Shown here one piece after another: positions 26,013-36,089 of a stretch of DNA of 40,459 nucleotides (positions are counted from its first letter, which is position 1; every line of letters starts with the position of its first letter). Both the position numbers and the translations under genes were made by a program. Origin of the DNA: Halioglobus sp. (GTDB lineage: Bacteria; Pseudomonadota; Gammaproteobacteria; Pseudomonadales; Halieaceae); contig JABSPW010000011.1 of the NCBI GenBank assembly GCA_013214285.1, positions 1-40,459 of the forward strand, read 5' to 3'. The notes under the pieces are model-generated. The model searched no databases. It was not told where the DNA came from and saw only the letters and a list, made by a program, of their open reading frames with translations.

Positions 26013-27091
26013 CTATTGTTCTGCGAATCAAGGAATTGAGAAAACTCGCTCTCATAGAGTTTGAAGAGCACCAACGCAACAGCGAAGATCAAAGGGCCAT
26101 AGATCAGTCCCGCTAGGCCGAAAACCTGCAATCCCCCAATCAGAGAAAAAAATACTACCGCGGTGTTCATGCTCGCCCCTTGCATGAATAGGGGCCGCAG
26201 GAAATTGTCGATGGAACCCACCACAATAACACCCCACACCACGAGAAAAAGTCCCCACTGCCATTCACCGGTAAAGGCAAGGAACAGCGCAGCCGGCGCC
26301 CAAACCAGTGCGGTGCCAACTAGCGGAATGAGAGAGGCGAAGGCCATGACGGTACCCCAAAAAAGGCCGGGAAATCCCGCTAGCCATAGACCAACTCCAC
26401 CGACGATGCCCTGCGTTACGGCTGTCAATAGGGTGCCCAGCAGTGCTGACTTGCTGACCGCTTTCACCTCATCAAACAGCATCTCCTCCTGCGTCCGCGA
26501 CAATGGCACAGCTCGATGCAGGAATTCTATCAGTTTATCGTGATCTCTCAGTACAAAGAACAACACGAAGACCAACAGCGTAAAGTTGATCCAAAACCGC
26601 GTCACGCTGCCCAGTATTGATGTCGACACATCAGCGAACTGGCGACCCATTACCCCCGCCAAAGCGACTGCCCGGCCGCGAACACTCTCCGGATCGAGCG
26701 ACCCCTCGGGCAACACTCTTGTCAACCAGGCCTGCAGGTGCTCTATCCAGGGATGCTGCATCACGTGCTGCACATTTTCTTGCGTTGCCCATTCGCGAAC
26801 AACGATCGAGTAGTTGATACCCTGATTGAGGACCGCCGCCAATAGTGCGATGGTCGGAATCAGCAAGATAAGCACCAGGGCCAGGCAGCTGACCACAGCG
26901 GCCACTGCCCTGCGTCCCTTTAGTGCAGTCACCAGCCTTTCGTGCAGAGGATAGGACAGCAGACCAATGAGAATCGCCATAACTATCGGTTCGAGAAACG
27001 GCCTAACCATGGCATAACAGGCATACACGGCAACAGCCAGGAAGATCAGGAGAACAATACGATGCGAACCGATGGGAGTCTGGTCGTTCAT
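26009..27091 (-). CDS. AI-2E/PerM family membrane transport protein
   Basis: A 360-residue polytopic protein of the AI-2E transporter (UPF0118/PerM) family. Hydrophobic segments lie near residues 11-50, 60-85, about 155-180, and a cluster from about 210 to 345. The family patterns FVLRDHDKLIEF, GIVGGVGLWLAGFPG with LIPLVGTALVWAP, and GSIDNFLRPLFMQG are present. Family members include an AI-2 exporter and Na+/H+ antiporters; which applies here cannot be said. ATG 27091 was chosen over an in-frame start at 27196, because the extra 35 residues are polar and unlike the family. It is divergent from acnA with 199 bases between start codons. Confidence 0.85.
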   Translation of the reverse strand: MNDQTPIGSHRIVLLIFLAVAVYACYAMVRPFLEPIVMAILIGLLSYPLHERLVTALKGRRAVAAVVSCLALVLILLIPTIALLAAVLNQGINYSIVVREWATQENVQHVMQHPWIEHLQAWLTRVLPEGSLDPESVRGRAVALAGVMGRQFADVSTSILGSVTRFWINFTLLVFVLFFVLRDHDKLIEFLHRAVPLSRTQEEMLFDEVKAVSKSALLGTLLTAVTQGIVGGVGLWLAGFPGLFWGTVMAFASLIPLVGTALVWAPAALFLAFTGEWQWGLFLVVWGVIVVGSIDNFLRPLFMQGASMNTAVVFFSLIGGLQVFGLAGLIYGPLIFAVALVLFKLYESEFSQFLDSQNNS

Positions 27092-27252
27092 TATTGAGGG
27101 GCATCCTGGAGGCGGCGCGATGCGTTTGCGAGAGCACAAACATAGAGAATTTTCAGAAAAAAGCAACGCAGAGGAACACTTGCTCGGCGTAAACACAGAA
27201 AGTGCAGGATTCGTAGATGGAATACCGCTACAGCTAAGCTAACGTTTTCCTT

Positions 27253-27258
27253 TATACT
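27253..27258 (+). promoter_or_regulatory. Putative -10 element for acnA
   Basis: TATACT lies 32 bases before the acnA ATG and is close to the TATAAT consensus. No good TTGACA is seen 16-18 bases upstream, so if it is used an activator or an extended contact is likely. Confidence 0.35.
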
Positions 27259-27290
27259 GCTCTCCCCACCAGAACTTCGGGCACTTAACC

Positions 27291-29975
27291 ATGACCATCT
27301 CCGAGAATTCCTTCAATACCAAGTCCTCGCTGGAGGTGAACGGACAAAGCTACCAATACTTTGCCATTCAAGGCGGCGATCTGGCGAACAAAACGGCGAT
27401 CGGACGGCTGCCCATGTGTAGCAAGGTCCTCCTGGAAAACCTGTTGCGTCACGAGGACGGCATAAGCTGCAGCCGTGACGACATTGAAGCCCTCGCAGCA
27501 TGCCGAGGCCGAGGTTCCGAACAAGAAATCGCATATCACCCGACTCGGGTCCTTATGCAAGACTTTACAGGCGTGCCGGCAGTGGTTGATCTAGCGGCAA
27601 TGCGCGCTGCGCTGGTGTCTCGCGGCATCGACCCGAAAAATATCAACCCGCTGTCTCCAGTCGACCTGGTCATCGATCATTCCGTAACCATTGACAAATT
27701 TGCCAGTGACGATGCCTTCACGCAAAACGTGGCCATGGAGATGCAACGCAATCTAGAGCGCTATCAGTTCCTAAAATGGGGACAAGGTGCATTTGATAAT
27801 TTCAGGGTGGTGCCGCCGGGTACCGGCATCTGCCACCAGGTCAATCTGGAATATCTGGGTCAGGTCGTTTGGCAAAAACGCGGTGACAATGGAACCGTGG
27901 TGTTCCCTGATACGCTGGTAGGGACCGACAGTCACACCACTATGATTAATGGCCTGGGCGTGCTGGGATGGGGAGTAGGCGGCATCGAGGCAGAAGCCGC
28001 CATGCTCGGACAAGCGATCTCTATGCTGATCCCGGACGTCGTTGGTTTCGAACTTACCGGCCAACTGCGCGAAGGCATAACCGCCACAGATCTGGTTTTG
28101 CAGGTTGTGCAAATGCTCAGAGAACATGGTGTTGTCGGTAAGTTCGTCGAGTTTTACGGCGAGGGACTGGCTCACCTGCCGCTGTCAGACCGCGCTACCA
28201 TTGCCAACATGTCACCAGAATATGGCGCTACCTGCGGGTTTTTCCCCGTCGACCAGCAGACACTTGATTATCTGCGTCTCACCGGTCGGGACGCGTCCTG
28301 CATCGCAATGGTGGAAGCCTACTGTAAGGCACAGGGCCTGTGGCGGGACGAAATTTCAGTGGCGCCCGACTTCGCGGCGACACTACACCTGGACATGGCC
28401 ACAGTGGAGGCAAGTCTGGCAGGACCGAAACGACCCCAGGATCGGGTCACTGTGTCTCAACTCCCGTCAGCCATCGACGAATTCATAGAACTGGAAGGTA
28501 AATCTAAAGAGATAGAGTCACGCTTCTCTCTTGCGGGGAGTAATGAAGCCATGCACCACGGGGATGTCGTCATAGCAGCTATCACCTCCTGTACCAATAC
28601 ATCGAATCCGGCAGTAATGATCGGTGCAGGACTGGTCGCGCAGAAAGCACTGGCAAGCGGTTTGCAGCGCAAACCCTGGGTCAAATCATCCCTCGCACCC
28701 GGGTCAAAGGTTGTCACAGACTACCTGACCCGCACGGGCCTGCAGGCATCTCTTGACGCGCTGGGTTTCAATCTGGTCGGTTATGGTTGTACCACCTGCA
28801 TTGGCAACTCAGGCCCCCTGCCACCCGCGGTCGATCAGGCGATCAGCGACAACGGCATCGTGGCCTGCTCGGTGCTCTCGGGCAATCGCAACTTCGAAGG
28901 GCGCATTCATCCGCGCGTCCGGGCAAACTGGCTTGCATCCCCTCCCCTGGTCGTTGCCTACGCGCTGGCCGGCACTACACGAATCAATCTGGACGAGGAG
29001 CCGTTGGGTGAAGACCGTGATGGCTCGCCCGTTTTCCTCCGCGATATCTGGCCCAGCAACAGCGAGATTGCAGGGCTGGTGCAATCGGTAAACAAGGACA
29101 TGTTCCACAAGGAATACGCAGCCGTATTCGACGGCGACAGCAACTGGCAGGGCATTGATGGCGGCAAAGGCGCCACCTATGGGTTCTCGGAAGACTCTAC
29201 CTATATTCGGCTACCCCCGTTTTTCGAAGATCAATTTCGCGGCAATCAAGAGAATATCCTCGGTGCCCCTTTACTTGCACTATTGGGGGATTCCGTCACT
29301 ACGGATCATATTTCACCGGCGGGAGCGATACCTAAAGACAGCCCCGCTGCACAATATCTGCGCGACAATGGCGTGGAAGAACACAATTTTAACTCCTTCG
29401 GCTCCCGCCGCGGGAATCACGAAGTCATGATGCGTGGCACTTTCGGTAATATCCGTATACGCAATGAGATGACACCGCATGTGGAAGGGGGTTACACCCA
29501 CCTTAACGGCCATAGTGAGCCGATGTTCATATATGACGCCGCAATGTATTACCAGGCTGAGGGGATCTCCACTGTGGTAGTCGCGGGGCGAGAATATGGC
29601 ACCGGTTCGAGTCGCGATTGGGCAGCAAAAGGCACGCGGCTACTCGGTGTGAAGGCCGTTATTGTAGAAAGCTTTGAACGCATACACCGGTCGAATCTGG
29701 TTGGCATGGGCGTGCTCCCCTTGCAGTTCATGGCCGGAACAACTCGCAAAACGCTTGGACTAGAGGGCGATGAACACTTCGACATCAAGGGTTTAGATAG
29801 TCCCTTATCGCCGAAGCAGGTGCTGCCTGCAGTAGTGCATTATCCTTCCGGTGAGACACGTCACATTGAGTTACAGTCGCGGCTGGACACACAAGTCGAG
29901 GTGGAGTATTACCTGGCGGGCGGCGTTCTGACCTATGTCCTAAACCGCATCGAGAGCGATTCTCGCAAACCGTAG
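27291..29975 (+). CDS. acnA: Aconitate hydratase AcnA
   Basis: An 894-residue aconitase of AcnA/IRP type (E. coli AcnA is 891). The three [4Fe-4S] ligands are C434 in ITSCTNTSNP and C500 and C503 in GYGCTTCIGNSG. The segments GTDSHTTMINGLGVLGWGVGG, GDSVTTDHISPAG and the C-terminal swivelling domain with GREYGTGSSRDWAAKG are intact. It isomerises citrate and isocitrate in the TCA and glyoxylate cycles. The TylF-like methyltransferase begins 7 bases after its stop, so the two share a transcript unless a promoter lies within acnA. Confidence 0.96.
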   Translation: MTISENSFNTKSSLEVNGQSYQYFAIQGGDLANKTAIGRLPMCSKVLLENLLRHEDGISCSRDDIEALAACRGRGSEQEIAYHPTRVLMQDFTGVPAVVDLAAMRAALVSRGIDPKNINPLSPVDLVIDHSVTIDKFASDDAFTQNVAMEMQRNLERYQFLKWGQGAFDNFRVVPPGTGICHQVNLEYLGQVVWQKRGDNGTVVFPDTLVGTDSHTTMINGLGVLGWGVGGIEAEAAMLGQAISMLIPDVVGFELTGQLREGITATDLVLQVVQMLREHGVVGKFVEFYGEGLAHLPLSDRATIANMSPEYGATCGFFPVDQQTLDYLRLTGRDASCIAMVEAYCKAQGLWRDEISVAPDFAATLHLDMATVEASLAGPKRPQDRVTVSQLPSAIDEFIELEGKSKEIESRFSLAGSNEAMHHGDVVIAAITSCTNTSNPAVMIGAGLVAQKALASGLQRKPWVKSSLAPGSKVVTDYLTRTGLQASLDALGFNLVGYGCTTCIGNSGPLPPAVDQAISDNGIVACSVLSGNRNFEGRIHPRVRANWLASPPLVVAYALAGTTRINLDEEPLGEDRDGSPVFLRDIWPSNSEIAGLVQSVNKDMFHKEYAAVFDGDSNWQGIDGGKGATYGFSEDSTYIRLPPFFEDQFRGNQENILGAPLLALLGDSVTTDHISPAGAIPKDSPAAQYLRDNGVEEHNFNSFGSRRGNHEVMMRGTFGNIRIRNEMTPHVEGGYTHLNGHSEPMFIYDAAMYYQAEGISTVVVAGREYGTGSSRDWAAKGTRLLGVKAVIVESFERIHRSNLVGMGVLPLQFMAGTTRKTLGLEGDEHFDIKGLDSPLSPKQVLPAVVHYPSGETRHIELQSRLDTQVEVEYYLAGGVLTYVLNRIESDSRKP

Positions 29976-29982
29976 TGCTGTC

Positions 29983-30921
29983 ATGAATACTAAGCAGCAT
30001 CAAATATGGCTGGGGGACTTTCTCCGACGGCTATACCGGTTTCTTACCATGCCCCTGGCCATTATTTATCTGACCCACTCCCGGCGGGTAAAAAAAGTAT
30101 ATGGGATGCCCTGGCCAAGGCGTATCGCACTGGGCTGCAGATTCTGGTGGAATCACTCGCGGGTAACAACTGGCACCTCTTGGCGCGCGCATCTCGTCAT
30201 GGCCATGAAACTGCTAGAGACGGCACCCCATGTAAAGGGCGACGTGGTGGAATGCGGGTGCTGGAAGGGCGGTTCAACGATTAACCTGTCACTGGTATGC
30301 CGCATCACCGGGCGGCGGCTCCAGGTGTACGATTCGTTCGAGGGGCTACCCCCACCTGTGAAGGGCGATGTGATAGCAGAGCGTACATTCAATAAGGGCT
30401 TTATACCCGGCACCTTCGGCGGGACCTTGCAAGAAGTATCAGACAATGTCAAAAAGTATGGCGCCATAGAAGTTTGTGACTTTCGTCAAGGCTGGTACGA
30501 AAACACTCTGCCGGATCACGAAGGTGATATTGTAATGATGTTCCTAGACGTAGACTTTTACGCCAGCCTGCATGATTGCCTGATTAACCTTTGGCCATAT
30601 GTCGTGGACAAGGGTTATGTGTTTCTCGATGAATACCTGAACTTGCCCTACTGTGCGGTGTTCTACTCAGAAAAATACTGGCATAAATATTTTGCAAGCG
30701 CACCGCCGGGTCTGATCGGTACAGGCACGGGGGTACAAGTCGGGATGATATTCACAGATCCTAATCTACGCTTCCAACCGGGACAGGTCCCTGCTTCAGA
30801 TAGTATCGCCTATTGCATCAAGGGAAGCCGGACCGTTTGGGATTTCTACCCCGACGAGAATACCACACCGACTGAATCAGATAATACCTCCACACCCAGC
30901 GAAGGTAATAAAGATCACTAA
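29983..30921 (+). CDS. TylF/MycF-like macrocin O-methyltransferase family protein
   Basis: A 312-residue class I SAM-dependent methyltransferase with the TylF pattern. The SAM-binding motif is VVECGCWKGGS (88-98), followed by QVYDSFEGLPPP (114-125), the metal-binding-like MFLDVDFYASLHDCL (186-200, D189/D191) and FLDEY (214-218). An N-terminal basic and hydrophobic segment (about 10-50) may touch the membrane; the C-terminal ~20 residues are Thr/Ser/Asn rich. Family members methylate sugar hydroxyls; many environmental homologues sit with glycan genes, but no glycan locus is visible here. It starts 7 bases after acnA with a weak ribosome site. A 12-bp palindrome (CTGTTTAAACAG, 30928-30939) follows the stop. 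Confidence 0.82.
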   Translation: MNTKQHQIWLGDFLRRLYRFLTMPLAIIYLTHSRRVKKVYGMPWPRRIALGCRFWWNHSRVTTGTSWRAHLVMAMKLLETAPHVKGDVVECGCWKGGSTINLSLVCRITGRRLQVYDSFEGLPPPVKGDVIAERTFNKGFIPGTFGGTLQEVSDNVKKYGAIEVCDFRQGWYENTLPDHEGDIVMMFLDVDFYASLHDCLINLWPYVVDKGYVFLDEYLNLPYCAVFYSEKYWHKYFASAPPGLIGTGTGVQVGMIFTDPNLRFQPGQVPASDSIAYCIKGSRTVWDFYPDENTTPTESDNTSTPSEGNKDH

Positions 30922-31017
30922 AGCTAACTGTTTAAACAGCGCCGGTAGGCCGCCTCGACATCCACAGTCACCGGCGAGCAGCCATATCCCAGGTTTTCTT
31001 GCCATCCACCACGAGGC

Positions 31018-33087
31018 ATGTCGGGCCTCGCAAGACATTTCGGTGTGAAAAAGCGCCTTTTCTACTTTCTTTCCGCCTCAATGATATTGGCACTGGTAGG
31101 GGGGAGCTCTGCCTTGTGGTTACGCTTCGAGTTCAAGCGGATTCAAGGCGACAACACTCTCTCAGTCTGGAATCAGGTTTCCGTTACGACTCTCGAAGAC
31201 ACTGCAAAATCGAGCGCTCCCTGCACACAGCAATACCCGGAGAAGAGAGCCTGGTTTGGCGACCTGCACGTTCACACAGCCGCCTCCTATGATGCGAGTT
31301 CCTTCGACGTCACTACCACAGTCGACGAGGCCTATGCTTTTGCGCGCGGCGCCACTTTGCCCATGCGCCTACGCAACGACCCCCCAGACTATCAACCAGT
31401 GGCTCTGCAGCTGAGCACTCCCTTGGACTTTATGGCGGTAACGGACCACGCGGAATCTCTGGGCGAGACTCGGCTGTGCTACAAAGAGAGTAGTGCCGCT
31501 TACACAACGCTGCCCTGCCGCTTCTATCGCGGCGATATACGCCTACCCGTCGACGAACGCATGCAATCACTACTGCGACTCGCCAGCTTCGCTCTGTTTG
31601 GCAATGACCGATCCGCTCGAATCTGTGGAGAGGGCGGCACACTCTGTCGCAACGAGGCCCTCAAGGTGTGGACTGAGAATCAACGCAGTACAGAGGCCTG
31701 GTATGATCCCTGTGATTTCACAACTTTTCACGCCTACGAGTACACCCTTGCGAAAAATGCCGCCAACCTGCATCGCAACGTTATTTTTGCCTCAAGCACT
31801 GTACCCCAGGCGCCACTAAGCTCAAAGGATGCGCCGCAGGTTGAAGAGATGCTGGCGTGGCTGGACGCGGTATGTATTTCGGGTAATCCAAACTGCGGCG
31901 CGCTGTCTATCCCTCACAACAGTAACTGGAGCAGTGGTCGCATGTGGTTCCCCTACAGCAATCGGGACATACCGCTAGAGGATCAGCAGGCCCTGGCAGC
32001 ACTGCGTGCGAAGACCGAACCGCTAGCGGAGATAATGCAGATCAAAGGCGACTCCGAGTGTCGCAACCATATTGCCAGCGTCGTAGGCCCCACGGACGAT
32101 CTGTGTGACTTTGAGAAATTGCGGCCCGCCAGTACGGTCATCGAAGACTGCGACGAAGACTTCGGCAGTGGCGGAATGATGCTCAAGGGATGCACCTCTC
32201 GATATAACTTCGTACGCTACGCCCTGACGGCGGGTCTGTCGGAGGAAGAGGAACTCGGCATCAACCCGTTCAAGCTGGGCATCATTGCCTCCAGCGACTC
32301 TCATATTGGTGCCACCACTTCCGCTAGCGAAGACGCTTACCCAGGCGCCCATGGTAACGACCGGGATCTAGAGGCCCGTTTGATCGACAAGATTACGGTA
32401 CCCGGTGACATTGCCACGGGCTCTCCGGTCCGCTTCAATCCCGGGGGACTGGCCGGGATTTACGCCACAGAGAACACCCGCAGCGCCCTTTTTGAAGGCA
32501 TGCAGCAACGCGAAACCTTCGGGACCAGCGGGCCACGCATTGCGCCGCGCTTTTTTGCCGGCTGGCAGATCGAGCCGAACGTGTGTAACCGGGCCGACTA
32601 CCTGTCGGTGGCCTATCGCGATGGCGTACCCATGGGCGCCGACTTGCCAGCCGCGCCAACAGGAATTCAGCACAGCCCTGTATTTGTCGCCAGTGCCAGT
32701 CGCGACCCACTGGAGGGCGGTAACCCGTTGCAGCGCCTGCAAGTGATCAAGGGGTGGATAGATACTCAAGGCCGCGCCCATCAGGCCATATTCGATGTCG
32801 CCGGAGACACATCCGAAGCAGCGAGCGCAGATCTAGCGAACTGCGAGATATCCGGACGCGGTTTTTCGCAGCTCTGTGCGACATGGCAAGACCCGGACTT
32901 TGATCCCCAGCGCGCGGCGGTCTACTACTTGCGGGTCATAGAAACGCCCAGTTGTCGCTGGAGCCACCAGGCCTGTCTGACACTACCTGAAAACGAGCGG
33001 CCCGACAGTTGCCGTGACCCGGCACTTCCCAGACAGATCCATGAGCGGGCCTGGACATCACCCATCTGGTACAGGCCACCAGCCTGA
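31018..33087 (+). CDS. DUF3604 family protein (exported or membrane-anchored, PHP-like metal site)
   Basis: A 689-residue protein. The N-terminus has a basic start and one hydrophobic helix (about 13-37), so it is anchored to the inner membrane or exported. The DUF3604 core begins at WFGDLHVHT (79-87; D82, H84, H86), then DFMAVTDHAE (137-146; D143, H144), and later GIIASSDSHIG and TSGPRIAPRFF. These D/H clusters resemble PHP-type phosphoesterase metal sites, but the family has no settled activity. Many cysteines (about 20) suggest disulfides outside the cytoplasm. The start ATG 31018 lies 96 bases after the methyltransferase stop, with GAGG very close to the ATG. Function unknown. Confidence 0.85.
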   Translation: MSGLARHFGVKKRLFYFLSASMILALVGGSSALWLRFEFKRIQGDNTLSVWNQVSVTTLEDTAKSSAPCTQQYPEKRAWFGDLHVHTAASYDASSFDVTTTVDEAYAFARGATLPMRLRNDPPDYQPVALQLSTPLDFMAVTDHAESLGETRLCYKESSAAYTTLPCRFYRGDIRLPVDERMQSLLRLASFALFGNDRSARICGEGGTLCRNEALKVWTENQRSTEAWYDPCDFTTFHAYEYTLAKNAANLHRNVIFASSTVPQAPLSSKDAPQVEEMLAWLDAVCISGNPNCGALSIPHNSNWSSGRMWFPYSNRDIPLEDQQALAALRAKTEPLAEIMQIKGDSECRNHIASVVGPTDDLCDFEKLRPASTVIEDCDEDFGSGGMMLKGCTSRYNFVRYALTAGLSEEEELGINPFKLGIIASSDSHIGATTSASEDAYPGAHGNDRDLEARLIDKITVPGDIATGSPVRFNPGGLAGIYATENTRSALFEGMQQRETFGTSGPRIAPRFFAGWQIEPNVCNRADYLSVAYRDGVPMGADLPAAPTGIQHSPVFVASASRDPLEGGNPLQRLQVIKGWIDTQGRAHQAIFDVAGDTSEAASADLANCEISGRGFSQLCATWQDPDFDPQRAAVYYLRVIETPSCRWSHQACLTLPENERPDSCRDPALPRQIHERAWTSPIWYRPPA

Positions 33088-33115
33088 GCCAGCACCGACA
33101 CGCGGTGTCACTGGC
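33088..33115. terminator. Hairpin between convergent DUF3604 and hydrolase genes
   Basis: GCCAGCACCG (33088-33097) pairs with CGGTG and CTGGC (33103-33107 and 33111-33115) with a 5-base loop and a 3-base bulge. It fills the 31-base gap between two convergent stops, so it may end transcription from both sides. There is no T-run, so this is a moderate call. Confidence 0.4.
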
Positions 33116-33118
33116 GCC

Positions 33119-34093
33119 TTAGTCGCGGTGGCGAATATCGTCGAGGTAATCTAACAGAATCGCGTTGACTTCTTCCGAGGCCTCCAGCTGCACCATGTGC
33201 CCCGCACCCGGAATCATGCGCACCTGGCGTAAACCCGGAAAGATCGCCTGCATCAGGGCTATTGGGTTATCACCGTGAAAACCCTCCAGATCCACGTCGA
33301 ATTCGCTGCCAATAAAATAGGCTGGCACCGCACTCTGCACACCCTCAAACGGCTTGCGCTGCGCCCATTTTAAATCGAATGACCGATACCAGTTCAACCC
33401 ACCGGTGAAACCACTGCGGCTGTACTCCGACACAAAGAATTCCATTTCCAACTCGGAGAGCCAGGTCCAGGGCAACGGCGGAGGCTCGGCCATGGCATCA
33501 ATATAAGACGCGCCGGGCGGCGACTTAAAGCAATCGAAGTAGTTACCTGCACCACTCAAAGTATGGAATACTTTGTGCAGGAAACGACGCGGCTGCGCCG
33601 CCAACTCTTGGTCAGCGCGCGGCGGCTGGCGAAAATATTCAATGTGCAGGAAGTGCTGCTCACCGAGGCGCCGATACTCAGTGAGTGGCGGCTCTGCCGG
33701 ATTATGCGGTGCAGCAGGATTCTCCAGGCCAATCACCGCCATGACGCGGGCAGGATGGCGCAAGGCAAGATCGTAAATCGCGAAGGCGCCAAAATCGAGA
33801 CCTGCAAATACAGCGCGTTCAATGCCGACATGATCTAGCAAGCCGAGAAGATCACCGGTGATATGGTCAATGTCATAGGATGCTGGTTCTGGCGGCGCCT
33901 CCGTCTGACCCATACCGCGCATATCCGGTGCAATCACCCGGTAACCGGCCTCAGCCAGTGCCGCAATCTGACGGTGCCAGCTGAACCACAAGTGTGGAAA
34001 GCCATGACACAATACCACCGGCAGTCCCTGCCCTTGCTCCACATAGTGCATATGAAGGCCGTTTATGATGGCATGGTGATGTCGCCAGCGCAT
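33119..34093 (-). CDS. Alpha/beta hydrolase, epoxide-hydrolase-like
   Basis: A 324-residue alpha/beta hydrolase. The oxyanion motif is HGFPHLWFSW (30-39), the nucleophile elbow is FAGLDFGAF with Asp rather than Ser (D100), and the catalytic histidine is H299 in GAGHMVQLE. An Asp nucleophile with HGFP points to an epoxide hydrolase or haloalkane/fluoroacetate dehalogenase-like enzyme; the elbow GxDFG differs slightly from the usual GxDWG. ATG 34093 is chosen because GGAG lies 8 bases upstream; an in-frame start at 34144 would run through the amtB terminator. The gene begins only 18 bases after that terminator's T-run, so it either depends on read-through or has a promoter inside amtB. Confidence 0.82.
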   Translation of the reverse strand: MRWRHHHAIINGLHMHYVEQGQGLPVVLCHGFPHLWFSWHRQIAALAEAGYRVIAPDMRGMGQTEAPPEPASYDIDHITGDLLGLLDHVGIERAVFAGLDFGAFAIYDLALRHPARVMAVIGLENPAAPHNPAEPPLTEYRRLGEQHFLHIEYFRQPPRADQELAAQPRRFLHKVFHTLSGAGNYFDCFKSPPGASYIDAMAEPPPLPWTWLSELEMEFFVSEYSRSGFTGGLNWYRSFDLKWAQRKPFEGVQSAVPAYFIGSEFDVDLEGFHGDNPIALMQAIFPGLRQVRMIPGAGHMVQLEASEEVNAILLDYLDDIRHRD

Positions 34094-34110
34094 AGTTGAT
34101 TCTCCAGACA

Positions 34111-34137
34111 AAAAAAAGGCCACCCAGGGTGGCCTTT
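34111..34137 (-). terminator. Intrinsic terminator of glnK-amtB
   Basis: On the minus strand AAAGGCCACC pairs with GGTGGCCTTT around a 3-base loop (34137-34115), followed by a run of seven T (34117-34111). It is a textbook rho-independent terminator 18 bases after the amtB stop. Confidence 0.9.
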
Positions 34138-34155
34138 GACTCAATACGCGGCCTG

Positions 34156-35472
34156 TTACAGAGTGTAACCGCGCTCATCGTGTAACACGAGATCAAGACC
34201 TTGATTTTCCTCGTCCCCGTCAATCCGCAATCCAACGAATATATTGACAATCTTGAGGATGACCCAGCTGGCTATGGCCGTATAAGCAATCGTCGCGACG
34301 ACACCGATTGCCTGGACCCCCACCTGACCACTCATGCTGCTAATACCATCGGAAAAGCCATTGCCACTGAAGATACCGAGGTTTTGGGCACAGAATACAC
34401 CCGCCAACAGCGTCCCGAGCATACCCCCAATACCGTGCACGGGAAAAACGTCAAGGGAGTCGTCAATTTTAAATGCGTTCTTCACTGCCTGGGTAGCAAA
34501 GTAGCAAACTATACCCGCACTCAGCCCGATGACGACCGCACCTGCAGGGCCAACGGAGCCGGAGGCGGGGGTGATCGTGCCAAGGCCGGCGACCATACCC
34601 GTAACGATACCCAGCACCGACGGTTTCCCGTGGCGAATCCACTCCATGGCCATCCACGCCAGTGAGCCACAAGCAGCCGATAGATGCGTCACCAGCATCG
34701 CCATCGCTGCTGCATCAGTCGCTCCCAATGCAGAACCCGCGTTAAATCCGAACCAACCCACCCAGAGCATACCCGCGCCTGCAACAGTAATGGTCAGATT
34801 GTGGGGCGGCATCGCTACAGTTTGGAAACCGCTACGCGGGCCGATAACCAGGGCAGCCACCAACGCGGCCACACCGGCAGTGATATGGACCACCGTGCCG
34901 CCAGCAAAATCCTGCAGACCCATAGCACCGAGCCAGCCACCACCCCAAACCCAGTGACACACTGGTGCATAAACAAATATCAGCCAGATAGTAGAAAACA
35001 ACAGCATCGCCGAGAAACGCATGCGTTCTGCAAAAGCACCCACGATGAGTGCTGGCGTGATGATCGCGAAGGTCATCTGGAAGGTGGCAAACAGTGAGGC
35101 GGGAATGGATCCATTCAAGGTATCCATGGACATAGAGGCAAAAAAGACATTGCCAAAATCGCCAATGAAGGGCCCCTGCTCGACGCCGTCACTGCCAAAG
35201 GCAATAGTATAACCCACGGCAAACCAGACCAGTGACATGAGGCACGTCACGGCAAAACACTGCATCAACACCGACAGGACATTCTTCACCCGCACGAGAC
35301 CCGCATAAAATAGGGAGAGTCCCGGTATCGTCATAAATAGTACAAGTGCGGTGGATGTCAGTATCCAGGCGGTATCCGCTCCACTCAAATCAGCAGCGCT
35401 CGCGCCATTCGATACCAGCAGCGCGAGGAAAAAAACGCTAGTTAAACGCAGATAGTGCTTTAATTTCCTCAT
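34156..35472 (-). CDS. amtB: Ammonium transporter AmtB
   Basis: A 438-residue ammonium channel with an N-terminal signal sequence (about 1-26, ending ASA) and about 11 transmembrane helices. The twin pore histidines are H196 (GTVVHITAG) and H346 (FPVHGIGG), and the phenylalanine gate and the GPRSGF segment after helix 5 are typical. It moves ammonium into the cell and is plugged by GlnK when nitrogen is ample. It starts 2 bases after the glnK stop, in the usual glnK-amtB order. An intrinsic terminator ends the operon. Confidence 0.95.
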   Translation of the reverse strand: MRKLKHYLRLTSVFFLALLVSNGASAADLSGADTAWILTSTALVLFMTIPGLSLFYAGLVRVKNVLSVLMQCFAVTCLMSLVWFAVGYTIAFGSDGVEQGPFIGDFGNVFFASMSMDTLNGSIPASLFATFQMTFAIITPALIVGAFAERMRFSAMLLFSTIWLIFVYAPVCHWVWGGGWLGAMGLQDFAGGTVVHITAGVAALVAALVIGPRSGFQTVAMPPHNLTITVAGAGMLWVGWFGFNAGSALGATDAAAMAMLVTHLSAACGSLAWMAMEWIRHGKPSVLGIVTGMVAGLGTITPASGSVGPAGAVVIGLSAGIVCYFATQAVKNAFKIDDSLDVFPVHGIGGMLGTLLAGVFCAQNLGIFSGNGFSDGISSMSGQVGVQAIGVVATIAYTAIASWVILKIVNIFVGLRIDGDEENQGLDLVLHDERGYTL

Positions 35473-35474
35473 GA

Positions 35475-36089
<615 letters not shown>

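Noticed and set aside
30928..30939. Palindrome CTGTTTAAACAG as a terminator or operator
   Set aside because: The 12-bp perfect palindrome has no loop and no T-run, and no promoter is identified beside it; kept only as a note.
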